A DNA stretch of 64,000 nt from assembly GCF_037975245.1 (NCBI RefSeq), contig NC_092572.1, positions 21,564,489 to 21,628,488 of the forward strand, written 5' to 3'. The notes below the pieces were generated by a model, which saw only the letters and a list, made by a program, of their open reading frames with translations, was not told where the DNA came from and searched no databases. Both the position numbers and the translations under genes were made by a program. Within the stretch, counting starts at the first letter, position 1, and the number at the start of each line of letters is the position of its first letter. Source of the stretch: Apostichopus japonicus (lineage: Eukaryota; Echinodermata; Holothuroidea; Aspidochirotida; Stichopodidae). Shown one piece after another: positions 24,597-36,146 of the stretch.

Positions 24597-26470
24597 ACTG
24601 AGTGTGCCTAGATTCTAATACTGGCGATTGGTAACCGCTACGAAACTTCAAGAGTTCCCTGAAGTCACAGGACCTACCTAAGCAGACCACATATGCCATG
24701 TTGTGTAGAGTATAACAGGGTGTCGCATATGCTCTTATCGTCTGTCATTATTGACCAGCACCTGTAGAGTATAACAGGGTGTCAGCTATGTTCTGATCGG
24801 CAGTCATTATTGACTACAGCAGAGTTTACCTCCGCAATTAGATAGTTATCATGCAGGATAGTAGACCCGGATTTTCTCATTGGTATCAATTGGTGTTTTC
24901 TCATTAATATATTATTATTAGTATACTTTATATGTTGAGCGTAAAGTTGAAAGACTGTATAACAATACTTGCAACTTTGATCTTTCATTGGTTATAAGAA
25001 AACTACCCATTCTTCATTCTCTTGATATAAACAACCTCAACAGTTTCTGATATATTCATATCACTATAGACGACATTAACAGAGTTAAAGAATTGAAAGT
25101 TATGGAACAAAACAACCCTACTGTGCTAACCATACTACTAATTTCCTCCATATAAGTTACCCATTAACCCATAGGTTTCTTATTAGATAAATTTTTACTT
25201 CATATTTTCTTGTTACAGCTAGTGTTGTTAATTTATCCATTTCATGGACCAAAAAGTCATTATTATAAACAGTAAGATATTTTTTATTACACTTTTCTAT
25301 ACGTTCTCGGCCGTGTACATTGTATATTGTTTTGGTGGCTACCGTAATTTTACCCTCATTTTCTGTTACCAGGAGCACTATTTTTCGTCCATTCATCAAG
25401 ATTAGATGATATTGCAAAGCTAAAGTAATATAAAGGTTGAATTAACGAATAAATTTCTGTGTACGCCTTTTCTTGTACATCATTGTGCAATTTTGTTTAA
25501 AGATGAATATATTACAACACAATCGTGTAATGCATATATTGACCTCGTTTTTAAGTCAAAAACGTATCACAGTGTAAGCCTCCATATATAATTACCAGGC
25601 CAGGTTATAATTACGTCATAGGATTCCTTGTCATCTTTCTTATGTTGTTCTTTATTTCCTCGGGACCCCTTAATTCAGCGCGGGCCAGACCACTGTATTC
25701 CCTGAACCCTCTCGTCATACATGACAACAGCGGCCATATTTTCCTTCTTTTAGTCTTAGCAAATTAATGAGGAGGTAGGAGCAAGGGCTTCTAAAGTCCA
25801 ACTATTTCCCACATCCACTAGTAATCACCGCCAAGTATATCATATCTCTATCTGACCACAGTAAATGTTAACCAGCATATTAGATTGTAACGTAGTAGGA
25901 CGATATTGACCCGCTGTATAGGTTTCCCATGTACATGCTTTGAAAACAAATTAAACACAATTATCATGGGAAGTGGCGGGATAGTTTCCCTTCCGATTAA
26001 TTGCCGTTGATATTTTCTCTGATTATTAGTTTGAAGATTATGTATTGAGTCTTCATGGAACCTAATGCCATCTTCAGTCGTCTCTCATAAACTGATTCCT
26101 AACTGATTCTCTCTTAGCTTCCTTCTATGAATGTTTATACTACAACAAGAAATCAATATTTTTTAAATACTTCGTTCTAGCATGATCTGCCGTCTCATGA
26201 GAGTATTTTCTAACTGAGACTCGTAGAGATTTCTTCATTCACACGACAGTTGATTAGTCGTTGCCACTTCAGTTTCATATCCTTAGTTTCGTGTAAGAGC
26301 TTACGAAGTTCGTTGAGGCTTAAGAGAGATTATTGATCCAATTTCCAGCAAAGTGACATAGCTTCATACCTGTCAAATAATACAGTGAACGTGTTCTAGG
26401 AATCAAGTAGGAGCCCAAGCAGTATAGTATCAGGTGCCAGTTACCCCCCTCCCCTCCCCATACCCCACAC
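24597..26470. other. 3' flank of copy B, then unassigned sequence
   Basis: Up to about 25735 this matches the flank of copy A. It includes GTAGAGTATAACAGGGTGTC twice (about 24715 and 24766). From 25735 to 26470 I see nothing recognisable. Confidence 0.5.
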
Positions 26471-26474
26471 ACGT

Positions 26475-27065
26475 TCATTTCTTGTTTACTGCTTGGCTTG
26501 CCTATAAGAGTGGTTATTTTGTGTAAGTTGTCAGATTCAAAAGCACCAGGGGTGCACTCTGTACGATCATAACTCTTAGGTAATACGCCCTCATTGACAG
26601 TTATACATAGCCAGTTTAAACGCATTCACAAGCCAGTAGAATCACGACTGGTACGGACTTTGGTCTGTGGCACAAGATCCGGGGTTCGATTCCTATATAC
26701 CTTCGCATGATAAGTCCCAAAAGGACAAAACCGGTCATGAGGTCGTGTTGTTCTTTATTTATTTACTATATATCTGTCATACCACTTGCTACATATTCAT
26801 TTCTTTTTTACGGCTTGGCTTGCCTATAAAGAGTGGTTATTCTGTGTAAATTGTCAGATTCAAAGCACCAGGGGTGCACTCTGTACAATCATAACACTTG
26901 GGTAATAATGACAGTTATACAAAGCCAAATTATACGCATTCACACACCGGTAGAATCACTGTGGTCGAGTGGTACTGACTTCGGTCTGTGGCACAAGATC
27001 CGGGGTTCGATTCCTATATACCTTTGCCTGTTTAGTCCCAAAAGGACGAAATCGGTCGTGAGGTG
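26475..27065 (+). repeat. Tandem pair of tRNA-like (SINE-like) units
   Basis: Two units of about 270-300 bases (about 26475-26745 and 26797-27065) share GGCTTGCCTATAA, CACCAGGGGTGCACTCTGTAC and GGCACAAGATCCGGGGTTCG. In the second, TGGTCGAGTGG (26962-26972) resembles a pol III A box and GGTTCGATTCC (27004-27014) a B box. The first has lost part of its A box. Both go on with GTCCCAAAAGGAC. These are tRNA-derived repeats, not working tRNAs, because no full cloverleaf closes. Confidence 0.6.
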
Positions 27066-27284
27066 GAATGTTTCTGGTGTGTTGCGCTTTATTTATTTTA
27101 AAGTCTGTTCAAAGTATCTCTTTCGAGATCCGGCTTTAGGAATCACAAATGATTTCAAGTTGGTTAGCATCATGTTTGATCTCTAGAGTAAGGCAAATAT
27201 GTCACCTAAACAGAACTAGTATTGTTCGATACAGGTGACAAACGCTTACAGTGGTATTACGTCCTCCTTATCGGTTTCGAACCT

Positions 27285-27480
27285 CTGGACATAAAATCAG
27301 CGTCCATAGGTTATTGGTTAGGGTGTCCGTATATAAAGTGGGAGGCCCGGGTTCAAACCCCGGTGGAGGCTGGAAGTTTTTTCACTGTTCTTGACTTTCC
27401 AACTTATTACGATTTGAATTATATAAAAAGTCGACACCAGTTTTCACCAAAAGTGTATCTTCACCTAAAATTTCAATGAA
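27285..27480 (+). repeat. tRNA-derived SINE-like element
   Basis: ATAGGTTATTGGTTAGGGTG (A-box-like) is followed about 35 bases later by GGTTCAAACCC (27350-27360, B box) inside CCCGGGTTCAAACCCCGG, a good T-arm. The 3' limit is not visible. Confidence 0.55.
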
Positions 27481-27891
27481 TCCAAACTGTTTCATCTTCC
27501 GAAAGATCAGTTATGAGTCAAAAAAGTATTTCCATTCATCGCCAGTTCTTGTCGTTTCTTTAAAATTTGAGACGGAAAGTGAGTATTTAACTCAATTTCC
27601 TTCCATTATGTAAAAAAAATATACACCCAGTAATAAGTAAAGCTTTATCCTTCAGAATAGGAAACATGAAACAACTGTAATGACTCAAAATAAATATATC
27701 GAGAACATATTAACTCTGTTTGACGATACCAAAAGACGAATCCTGCTCTTATATCCTGTTCAGACAGAGAAGAGTGCATTGAGCTAATAGTCTTAATATT
27801 TGATGAGTATACAGGCACGGTTTGGAAGCAGGTTAAGAACAGCATTTTCATGTTGAATATTGAACTCTAGGGAATAGAGGACATCAATTTA

Positions 27892-28000
27892 GGGGATAAA
27901 TACGAGGGGAACCGGTCTTAAATTTGATTTGAGACCAATGATGACGTCATCGAGGAGGCTGAGCGGACCGAGGCGGCCGGGTACCCTCGTTTTTATCCCC
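27892..28000. repeat. 109-bp inverted-repeat element (MITE-like)
   Basis: The ends, GGGGATAAATACGAGGGG and its near complement CCCTCGTTTTTATCCCC, form inverted arms of about 24 bases with about three mismatches. Inside are a smaller palindrome (GGTCTTAAAT ... ATTTGAGACC, 27914-27936) and GATGACGTCATC. It could fold as a transcript hairpin or be a short non-autonomous transposon. Confidence 0.5.
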
Positions 28001-28430
28001 ATTCATAAATGATCCTCACAAATGTTAGAAAACGGCATTTTTTCGCTAATATTTGCTGATCTGTATTTAATTCTCCTTATGCCTCCCTTGCATCTTTTTC
28101 CTGAATGACGTAATAGTCACCTCTTGTAAAACAGTATTTTCTTCCGACGAATATGAAGAGTGACAAAATACGAATGAGGGAGTGTCGTTTGGTCTTAAAT
28201 TTTTGTAGTTTAATCAATTCAAACACTAAAAAAGGAAGGAAATGCAAATTAAATAAGAACAGATGAAAAACTTTCTCAAGATAACATTTTAAAACGTTTT
28301 TTTGACCTACCAGGTCAAATTGCGCAATAAACAGATGCTGAGTTGTGTGTGTTCTGGAAAGTCCGTAAACGCTACAACAGTTAGGCTAGCAACGTTGCCT
28401 GTTGCTAACATTCTTTTGAGTAGAACTCGT

Positions 28431-28847
28431 CTATCCCTGGTCGGTAGATGAACCGTTCAAATAAACGTTTACTGTGCCTAAGAATGAGCAGTTTTTGAAG
28501 AGGTTCCGAGCCCCATTGTTCGACAGGTTTGTACTTGTAGTAACTGCAGTGTTATTGCGAGTCTGAAAGATCGCTAGGCCTAGTCCCTGGTCAGTCATGT
28601 CGTTACTGCTAGTAATAGTAGTGCTAGCGTTATTGTTAGGCTTAGCGACAAGGTTTCTTCTGTTACTGTAAGTGTCAACATTGGACGCTTTACGCTTCGG
28701 TTCTTCGTTGAAGCACCTCGATAAGGTTGTTGACATTGACCTTTTTTGTGCTGCTGAGGAGTCTGTGCAGTAAGAGCGGATACTTGCTTCGCAGCGGTGG
28801 CCACTCAAAGTTGATATGGTTCTTGAATCAAACCCGCTGTTGCTTAG
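28431..28847 (-). pseudogene. Tyrosine-recombinase-like (DUF3504/Crypton) pseudogene, C-terminal part
   Basis: This minus-strand frame continues the recombinase fragment at 38167-39360; the retrotransposon lies exactly between the two. It starts at the insertion point and contains SGHRCEASIRSY, matching the end of the tyrosine-recombinase fold: the His/Arg of the GHR box and the nucleophile Tyr. After that comes about 110 residues rich in Ser, Thr and Asn, without a known domain, to a stop at 28431. Confidence 0.75.
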
Positions 28848-29612
28848 TGTTATGAAATAGTGATGCCATCTCTTTGATGTTACCGAAACACTCCATCGAG
28901 ACACCTTACAGGCCTCTTATGTATTTATCTAGGTCATGGATTCAGTTTTCCCACGAGAAGTTTTTAACTATCTTATTGAATCTTGGTACAGGGCCTTTTC
29001 CCAAAATAGATTCCATTATGTCTGTGGAACATTCGAGAAGGTTCTCTCACGTGGTATGGAAGTTTCCATAGAAAAGGGGATGGACTTCCAAACTCCCAAC
29101 CAATCAGGGCAGATCAGTGCCAGCGCACTTATTTTTATATCGTTAAGTTAGTACAGGATGGTCAGTTCATTGGCTGCCTACTGATTGTGCGCAGTGAGAT
29201 TTTATGCAAGTAAGGTTTAAAAGTAAAAGGAGGCCGAAAGTTTTATCACTCCGTCAGCAAAGTTTATCACTTGATCAGCAAATTTATCACTCCGACAGCG
29301 CTCCGTGATCAGTTCGTTGCTTCGTCACCATTTCATCACTCTTTCTAATTGTTTAATTGACGGAGTCAAGTCAAGTCAAATCATTGTAATTTAGTTTTAT
29401 TTGTAAAGAGAATCGACAGAGAAGAAATTATACCGAATCACTAATCAAATCCGATCTTGTCAAATTGTTTTTCTGTGAACTCATTGTTTTCGCCCGTTCG
29501 AGACATCTCCTGAAGAAGCATAAATACGGCATCAAGATATCCCAGTACCTTTCTATCGCGAGTCCCGATATAGTTTTACTATCGGAGGAAGCGGGCTCGT
29601 CACAATATTACA
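28848..29612 (+). repeat. 5' LTR
   Basis: Direct repeat of 37402-38166. By eye I find no difference between them. It starts TG and ends CA, and holds an internal short repeat (TTTATCACTCCGTCAGCAAA and variants near 29240-29300). Confidence 0.95.
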
Positions 29613-29630
29613 TGGTGGAGATCGGTTGCT
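29613..29630 (+). other. Putative primer binding site
   Basis: TGGTGGAGATCGGTTGC follows directly after the LTR. It begins with TGG, as expected for pairing with the CCA end of a tRNA primer. I could not identify which tRNA. Confidence 0.55.
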
Positions 29631-30291
29631 TTCTTCAGGAACAAAACGGTAACGGAACTTTTCACAACTTTCGTTCGTTACGTTCAATAACGAACAGGTG
29701 ATTTTTTTTTGGCCCGAAGACCTAACGAGGAACACAACGTATGTTCACGACCTAGCCTAACGGAAACACTCTACGAGGGAAGACGGCCTACACTAGCCTA
29801 AGTCTGTACACCGGAACCACTGATTGTACACTAACGTTAATCAACCCAGCATGCAGTTCGCGTTTGAACATTCGCGCAACTAGTACGTAGAATACTACAG
29901 CTCTAAACATCAGAACTGAACATTTTCGCGATCTAAGCCTGGACTCTACCCGATGCTAACGGCAAACGAATCTGAAGTTCTTACGAGATGTAGGCCTACC
30001 TGCTACTACCTACCTGCTACTACCTGCCGCTACTACTACTATACTACTACTAGCCGAGGGACTTCAATCATCGTTTGCAGTTACCAGTTCTTAGTTAAAC
30101 TTAAGGGTGAGTGAAATCATGCCAATTTGTATCCCAACCCCTATTTGAGATCAGAGTGTAACGATAGGTTATTTTAATCGTGTCCATGTATTGCATATTT
30201 GTTATTTGTATTTAATTGCGGTCGATAGTGTGTTCAATTGAGTAGAGGCTCATGTTGTATACTCGTAGCTAGCCTAATTGTATGCGGCATT

Positions 30292-31242
30292 ATGTCCGTC
30301 AGTAAACAGGAAACTTCGACCTCTGTTAATGTTATGCAGAAACATAGGCCCACTGATTTTTTGCCATCACGATTTCAGGGCGATGTAATAGATGCAGATT
30401 TAGCCGAAGCTCATTATTTGGGATTTGAAGATTATTTAGAGGTGCATAAATTGCCGTCCCAAACCACCCCTGTAGCGGAAGAATTTAATGAAATATGTCG
30501 CATATTTAAGCGAACACTTAAAGGCCAGGCCAGACTCTGGATTGAAAACAAAAATTTTTCAACTATTGCTGATCTTCGAAAGCAATTCCTTGCTCGTTTC
30601 AGTCCAGGCACCTCTTCCTATGCAAAATCACAGGCATTTCATGCATTAAGCTATACGCCAGGTGATACAGCTCAAGCTCATTTGGCAAAAATTTCAAAAG
30701 CTGCAGCACAATTAAGTTATGGCGAGGACCAAATTAGAGATAAATTCATCTCAACCCTGCCATTGCAATGTCGCTCAGCAGTGTTAATGTCTGCATCACC
30801 AGAAGCAACAATTGCAGATTTGGTCATGAAAGTACAGTGCTATTTTGACTTGCAAATCCAAAGTCAACCCACAGCTTCTTCCGAATCATTTATGGCAATG
30901 CACGACAAAGCGTCTTCTGTTCAGACTCCTACTATTTCTGCATCTTCTGAGATACACGAGTTGTGTACCAAAATTCAGGAATTAGAAACCAAGTTTGATC
31001 AGTCACGTAGGTCAGAATCGCAAGACAATCCTAAAGATATTAGGCAAAGATATAGTTCTCGTGATTCTCGTGGTCCTAGGACAAGTCAGAATAATAACAG
31101 GAGAAGGTTACCATGTTTTAATCCTTCAATTACATGTTACTACTGCCAAAATCGAGGTCATTTTGCACAATATTGCCAAATTCGCCTAAGCCATGAAATG
31201 GAGGCTAACGTAAAGAAAGTACCAACACAGAATTTTCATTAG
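30292..31242 (+). CDS. gag: Retrotransposon Gag protein, 316 aa
   Basis: The first ATG in this open frame is at 30292. The frame is open further upstream, but only from non-ATG codons. The middle matches a retrotransposon Gag capsid-like region (RTLKGQARLWIENKNF ... FLARFSPGT). Near the C-terminus is one CCHC zinc knuckle, CYYCQNRGHFAQYC, at about residues 282-295, which packages RNA in this family. The stop at 31240-31242 lies inside an overlap with the pol frame. Gag builds the virus-like particle in the cytoplasm. The gene is intact. Confidence 0.88.
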   Translation: MSVSKQETSTSVNVMQKHRPTDFLPSRFQGDVIDADLAEAHYLGFEDYLEVHKLPSQTTPVAEEFNEICRIFKRTLKGQARLWIENKNFSTIADLRKQFLARFSPGTSSYAKSQAFHALSYTPGDTAQAHLAKISKAAAQLSYGEDQIRDKFISTLPLQCRSAVLMSASPEATIADLVMKVQCYFDLQIQSQPTASSESFMAMHDKASSVQTPTISASSEIHELCTKIQELETKFDQSRRSESQDNPKDIRQRYSSRDSRGPRTSQNNNRRRLPCFNPSITCYYCQNRGHFAQYCQIRLSHEMEANVKKVPTQNFH

Positions 31243-34200
31243 GGAGCACTTATGATAGCACTCATCATACAGTGACTCCAGACAATATACCAAGTAAGGG
31301 AAGATCGAAACGTAAAGCAAATAATATTTGGAAGAATAGTAATATTCCTAGTTCTAGATATACAGGGAACGACCGTAATGTGGATATTCAACTGGACACA
31401 CGTAATTTTGTAAGAGGTACTTTACATGATGGTAAAGGAATTTCATTGTTGTTTGATAGTGGAGCGACACGCTCTATCATTTCTTCTTCTACAGTGCAAA
31501 ATTCAAAGTATTTATCCTCTATACAACCAGTCTCAGTTGATGTAGTAAACCTAAAGTTGGGTAATGGTCAGTTTATTCATGCGTATAGCACGATAACATT
31601 TCAGGTCAAAATTCAGGGTCATGAATTTCAGCTTTCTGCTTTAATTGCTGCAAACCTGACAGGTATTGACTTAATATTAGGTAGTCAAACTCTGAAGGAA
31701 TTGAATGGATCTTTGGACTTTACCACAAATTGTTTTAGAATAAAACAAGCCAAAGTTTTCCTAAGGCCAGTGCAGAGATTTGTTATTTACCCAGGTCAGC
31801 AAAGATACATTACTGTACAGGGACGTCTTCCACTTTATGCACGAAATGCAGATGTGGTTATTAAACCGTTTCCTCTAATATCTCGTATGTGTCCTTCACG
31901 AATGTTAGTAAAAATGCATAAAGGTAGAACAAAGATTCTACTAAGGAACATGGGTAATCAGAAATTTTGTCTGCATCCTTCTCGCACAGTGGCTCATTTA
32001 GATTTAGCAGATATCATTACGGTCACAGAAGACATACCTACTGATTCTCTAGATTTTCTCAATGTCATGAGAGACATCGAAAAACCGTCTCTTTTTCAAA
32101 ACAATTCTAACTCGAAAGAGAATCGTGATGAAATTACACGATATAATTTACATCGTTATCCACATTTGACAGCCGATGATCCCTTGGTTTCCAAATCCGA
32201 ACAGGAAATCATGAGAGATAACATTAATTTGGAACAAAGTATTCTGAATGCTTCAGAAACAGAAAGCATATATGAATTTCTAGACTCACATAGAGATGCA
32301 TTTTCTCTTTATGGTGAATTATCTCACTGTCCAAATTATGAGGCTGATATTACTCTTACTAATGATGAGCCATTTTACATACGTCCCTATAGACTTTCAG
32401 ATGAGGACAAAGTCATTGTCGCCAGTGAGCTTGACAAATTAGTGCGATTAGGAATCTTAGCAGTAGGACATCAGTCTTATACCTCTCCGGTTTTCCTCAT
32501 TCCAAAGAAGGGAACAAAAGACAAAAGGGTTGTCACAGATTTTCGCTACTTGAATAGTAGGATAAAACGTCTCAATCACCCATTTCCATTACTGAATGAG
32601 ACTATCCGTACCATAGGGTACTCTGGAGCCAAAATTTTGGGTGTTCTTGATTTAAAGTCTGCATTCTTCTGTCTGCCACTTAGTGTTCATGCACAACAAT
32701 ATACAGGTATTGCTTCATTTCATGGAGGAAAGCATTATTATTATAAACGCTTACCACAGGGATTGAATTTATCTCCAGCGATCTTTCAGTCGCAAATTAA
32801 TGATATTTTGGCAACGATCCCAAATTCAAATAAGTTCTGTATTGCTCATCATGACGATATTATTGTGTACAGTGCAGACAAACGATCTCACAAACAACAC
32901 CTACAGGCAATTTTTAAGGTTTTAATGGACAACGGATTGAAAATCTCTCCGAAAAAGTGTAGCATTTTTCAAAATTCAGTCCGATATATGGGACATTTGC
33001 TCTCAATAACCCCAGAAGGTGAGGCTTGTATCCAACCTTTACATGATAGATGTGCAGCAATCAGGAACACACCGAAACCACACAATGTTAAGTCAGTAAG
33101 ACGATTTGTAGGTGCAGTTAATTATGTGGCTTCATTTTTCCCAAATATTCAAGCACTATTGAGACCATTACATCATTTGAGTCGTAAGAGAAAGGTATTT
33201 AAATGGACAGAGGAACATCAGTGTGCATTTCTAAGTATTAAAGAGTTGTTGTGTAATCCACCTATATTGCATATGCCACAGAAATATGGTCGTTTTGTAT
33301 TATATAGCGACACATCACGAGTAGCAACAGGATCATACCTGACACAAAGAGTTAATGGCAAAGAGAATATTATTGCATATTACTCTAAGATATTACCACC
33401 AGCATGTCAGAGGTATAGTGTCACTGAATTAGAAATGATGGGTCTATTTATTAATGTGACAGCATTCAAACATTTATTGCAAAATGTAGAATTTGAGGCA
33501 TATGTTGATCACTCGGCCATTGTTGAATTGTTTAAGTCGAAACAAGAACCAGCAACTTCACGCTTACGTAAACTTCTGTTCAAATTGTCAGAATATACAT
33601 TTCAGGTTGGTTATAAGAAAGGCTCAGAATTGGTTTTGGCAGATTATTTGTCTAGAGCACCACAGGAATTTCACTCTGAAATAGATCAGGTTGCTCAAGA
33701 GGTCAGTTCTTATGAGGATTTTTCAACTTTACCTAAGGAGACATTTAATCCAATCATGACAAGGTCAAAGGCAAGGTCAATGGGAGTCAAAATTCCAGAT
33801 TTATTTCCAAATAGAGTCACCAAGGAGTCCAAGCAGGATTCCCCAGCCAAAGTATCAACAAATAGAGTTAATAGGACATCCATTCCTAAGGCAACACATT
33901 CTAATGAGCATGTTACACAAAGACCACAATCTGAGTCACAAAAGAGGACACCACCAGTTATTTCTAATGACAAGAGAGAAACATATAGTCAAAGGCCTAC
34001 TATTTCTATGCCGAGTGAAAATAGACATACATATAGTCCTGATGTATTAGTTGTGCCAAATTTTACAAGTGTTTCTCAACCTTCAGAGCCAAGATTAGTG
34101 GATCAGAATAGACATAGAGTGCAAGAGGTAATCAGAGAACCACCACCAGAATTATTTTCTCAGCCAAAGCCAGTCATAACAAACATTGATCATTTGGTTA

Positions 34201-36146
34201 CAGGGCACATTCCAAAACAAAAGGAATTGAATAAAGTCATGAAGGCAATTCAAGGAAAGCTGATCAAAAACTATGATCTGCCATTTGATGTAAAAGAGTT
34301 GCAAATTCAACAACAAACTTGTCCTTACTACAAACCAATTTATGATTTTCTTGCACATGATATTATTCCAAGTAATGTTAAGCATGCTAGAACTGTTCGT
34401 TCTCAAGCAGAGGATTATTTGTTATGTAATGGTTTGTTATTCAGGATATTTTTGCATGAGACTAATGATGCTAAGATGACTCTTCAGTTAGTCGTACCTG
34501 AGACTATGGTAGAACAAATAATATCTCGATATCATGATGACTTGTTAAGTAATCATCAAGGTGTAATGCGTACATATTTGACCATTAGACAGCATTTCTA
34601 TCTGCGCAATATGTTTCAACGCATCAGTAATTATATTCAGGCATGTCTCCGTTGTCAAGAATTCCGTAAGAAACCGGACAAATTGAGACAATATCATGCT
34701 CGCATTCCTGATTCTTATCGTCCTTTTGACAGACTTAGTCTGGATTTCAAGACTATGCCCATAACGGCTACAGGATTTAAACATTTGATGGTTGTTTGTG
34801 ATGAGATCACTAGATTTGTTGTATGTGTTTCTCTTAAGACTCTTGATGCTGAAACGATATGTGAAGCATTATTGCAGAGGGTAGTTACAACCTTTGGTCC
34901 ACCGTCTTGTATCATAAGTGATGCGGCAGCTTCTCTTACAGGGAAATTAGTGGAGCTCTTAAGTAAAGCTTTAGGCATTGAACAAAAGTTCATCAGTGTA
35001 AGCAATCATGGAAGCTTACAGGTTGAAAGACACATTCAGACTCTTTCAAATTTCCTCAAAGTGAACTTAAATCAGTTTGGTACGGATTGGGTACGATTTG
35101 TCCCAACATCAGCCTATGCATATAACACGTTTTCCTCTCCTCAGTTAGGTAGCTATAGCCCATTTGAACTTGCATTTGGACGTAAGCCACCAAATCTTAC
35201 AAATTTATCGTTCAATCCAATGGCAGGATTATCACAATCTCATGGAGAATATGCTGCATTGTTAAAGAAACGATTTGATCATTTGTCAAGAGTAATGTTA
35301 GTCTTACAAAAGAAGCAACAAGATGCTCAAAATGTTAAGATAAGTGCAAAACTGGACAAAGGTGCAATTTATTCAACGGGTCAATTAGTGTATCTGTATA
35401 AGCCAACGTCTTCTTCCTTGACTGCGAACTCTCGCAAAATTGCTGCAGAATGGTGTGGACCATTAGTGATCCATCAAGTTTTAGATAGGACTCATTATTT
35501 GTTGGCCACTCTCAAAGGAGAAATTCTTAGTGATGTATTCAATTATAACAGGCTTAAACCATGTTTTGTAAGAGCATCTTCTGAAACTAAGAATATAACA
35601 AACATTCAGAAATTGCGAAATGTCTTGAAAACAAAGGGTTCATCAAGTGAAAAGGTTGCACGAATGAGAAATGTTTTGAGTAGTAACACTTCTAATGCAG
35701 AAAATGTTAATGTCATGCAAGATGCATATATTGAGTTTCATGATGAGTTTGGTAACATTTTGCCAGGGGTAACTTCAGATCACGTCATGTGTCTTATGAC
35801 TACTAAGCCAATGAATGTTGCATCCTTTTTAGAGAATAGAGCACATAATGAAGGATTAGCAATCCCATATCCTTCCATGAAAGATAGCATATTAAGGCAA
35901 AAGAAAGTTTTTGCAAATGCTCCACAAGGAGACATGAAAGTCCAACGTGCTCGATACAAATTGGGTGAATTACAGGTTCTGGTCACCTATCAGACACCAT
36001 GTTTTCCAACAGGCTTTAAGAGTCACGATTTTTGGTGGAATGTAGGAAAATATTCCAACACAGGGGAAATAATGAATTTTCTCCATGAAAAGGGATTGAA
36101 CATTACAGGCAATCCAGGCAGGATGTTGCAAACATTATATGGTTAA
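31209..36146 (+). CDS. pol: Retrotransposon Pol polyprotein (PR-RT-RH-IN)
   Basis: This frame is open from 31209 and is in the -1 frame relative to gag, overlapping it by 34 bases. Residue numbers here count from the GTG at 31272. Protease: FDSGAT (D62). Reverse transcriptase: motif A DLKSAF (D460), LPQGLNLSP, and HHDD (526-529) where YxDD or FxDD is usual. RNase H: YSDTS (D680). Integrase: an HHCC zinc region, then D1158, D1217 and E1252, which by my count is DD34E. A GPF/Y-like module (WCGPLVIHQVL ... RLKP) follows. About 190 further residues at the end match no domain I know. Pol copies the RNA and inserts the cDNA. No stops or frameshifts seen. Confidence 0.92.
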   Translation, partial: RKESTNTEFSLGSTYDSTHHTVTPDNIPSKGRSKRKANNIWKNSNIPSSRYTGNDRNVDIQLDTRNFVRGTLHDGKGISLLFDSGATRSIISSSTVQNSKYLSSIQPVSVDVVNLKLGNGQFIHAYSTITFQVKIQGHEFQLSALIAANLTGIDLILGSQTLKELNGSLDFTTNCFRIKQAKVFLRPVQRFVIYPGQQRYITVQGRLPLYARNADVVIKPFPLISRMCPSRMLVKMHKGRTKILLRNMGNQKFCLHPSRTVAHLDLADIITVTEDIPTDSLDFLNVMRDIEKPSLFQNNSNSKENRDEITRYNLHRYPHLTADDPLVSKSEQEIMRDNINLEQSILNASETESIYEFLDSHRDAFSLYGELSHCPNYEADITLTNDEPFYIRPYRLSDEDKVIVASELDKLVRLGILAVGHQSYTSPVFLIPKKGTKDKRVVTDFRYLNSRIKRLNHPFPLLNETIRTIGYSGAKILGVLDLKSAFFCLPLSVHAQQYTGIASFHGGKHYYYKRLPQGLNLSPAIFQSQINDILATIPNSNKFCIAHHDDIIVYSADKRSHKQHLQAIFKVLMDNGLKISPKKCSIFQNSVRYMGHLLSITPEGEACIQPLHDRCAAIRNTPKPHNVKSVRRFVGAVNYVASFFPNIQALLRPLHHLSRKRKVFKWTEEHQCAFLSIKELLCNPPILHMPQKYGRFVLYSDTSRVATGSYLTQRVNGKENIIAYYSKILPPACQRYSVTELEMMGLFINVTAFKHLLQNVEFEAYVDHSAIVELFKSKQEPATSRLRKLLFKLSEYTFQVGYKKGSELVLADYLSRAPQEFHSEIDQVAQEVSSYEDFSTLPKETFNPIMTRSKARSMGVKIPDLFPNRVTKESKQDSPAKVSTNRVNRTSIPKATHSNEHVTQRPQSESQKRTPPVISNDKRETYSQRPTISMPSENRHTYSPDVLVVPNFTSVSQPSEPRLVDQNRHRVQEVIREPPPELFSQPKPVITNIDHLVTGHIPKQKELNKVMKAIQGKLIKNYDLPFDVKELQIQQQTCPYYKPIYDFLAHDIIPSNVKHARTVRSQAEDYLLCNGLLFRIFLHETNDAKMTLQLVVPETMVEQIISRYHDDLLSNHQGVMRTYLTIRQHFYLRNMFQRISNYIQACLRCQEFRKKPDKLRQYHARIPDSYRPFDRLSLDFKTMPITATGFKHLMVVCDEITRFVVCVSLKTLDAETICEALLQRVVTTFGPPSCIISDAAASLTGKLVELLSKALGIEQKFISVSNHGSLQVERHIQTLSNFLKVNLNQFGTDWVRFVPTSAYAYNTFSSPQLGSYSPFELAFGRKPPNLTNLSFNPMAGLSQSHGEYAALLKKRFDHLSRVMLVLQKKQQDAQNVKISAKLDKGAIYSTGQLVYLYKPTSSSLTANSRKIAAEWCGPLVIHQVLDRTHYLLATLKGEILSDVFNYNRLKPCFVRASSETKNITNIQKLRNVLKTKGSSSEKVARMRNVLSSNTSNAENVNVMQDAYIEFHDEFGNILPGVTSDHVMCLMTTKPMNVASFLENRAHNEGLAIPYPSMKDSILRQKKVFANAPQGDMKVQRARYKLGELQVLVTYQTPCFPTGFKSHDFWWNVGKYSNTGEIMNFLHEKGLNITGNPGRMLQTLYG

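Noticed and set aside
26950-27020. A functional tRNA gene
   Set aside because: A and B boxes are present but the acceptor and anticodon arms do not pair well, and a second damaged copy lies next to it. It fits a tRNA-derived repeat.
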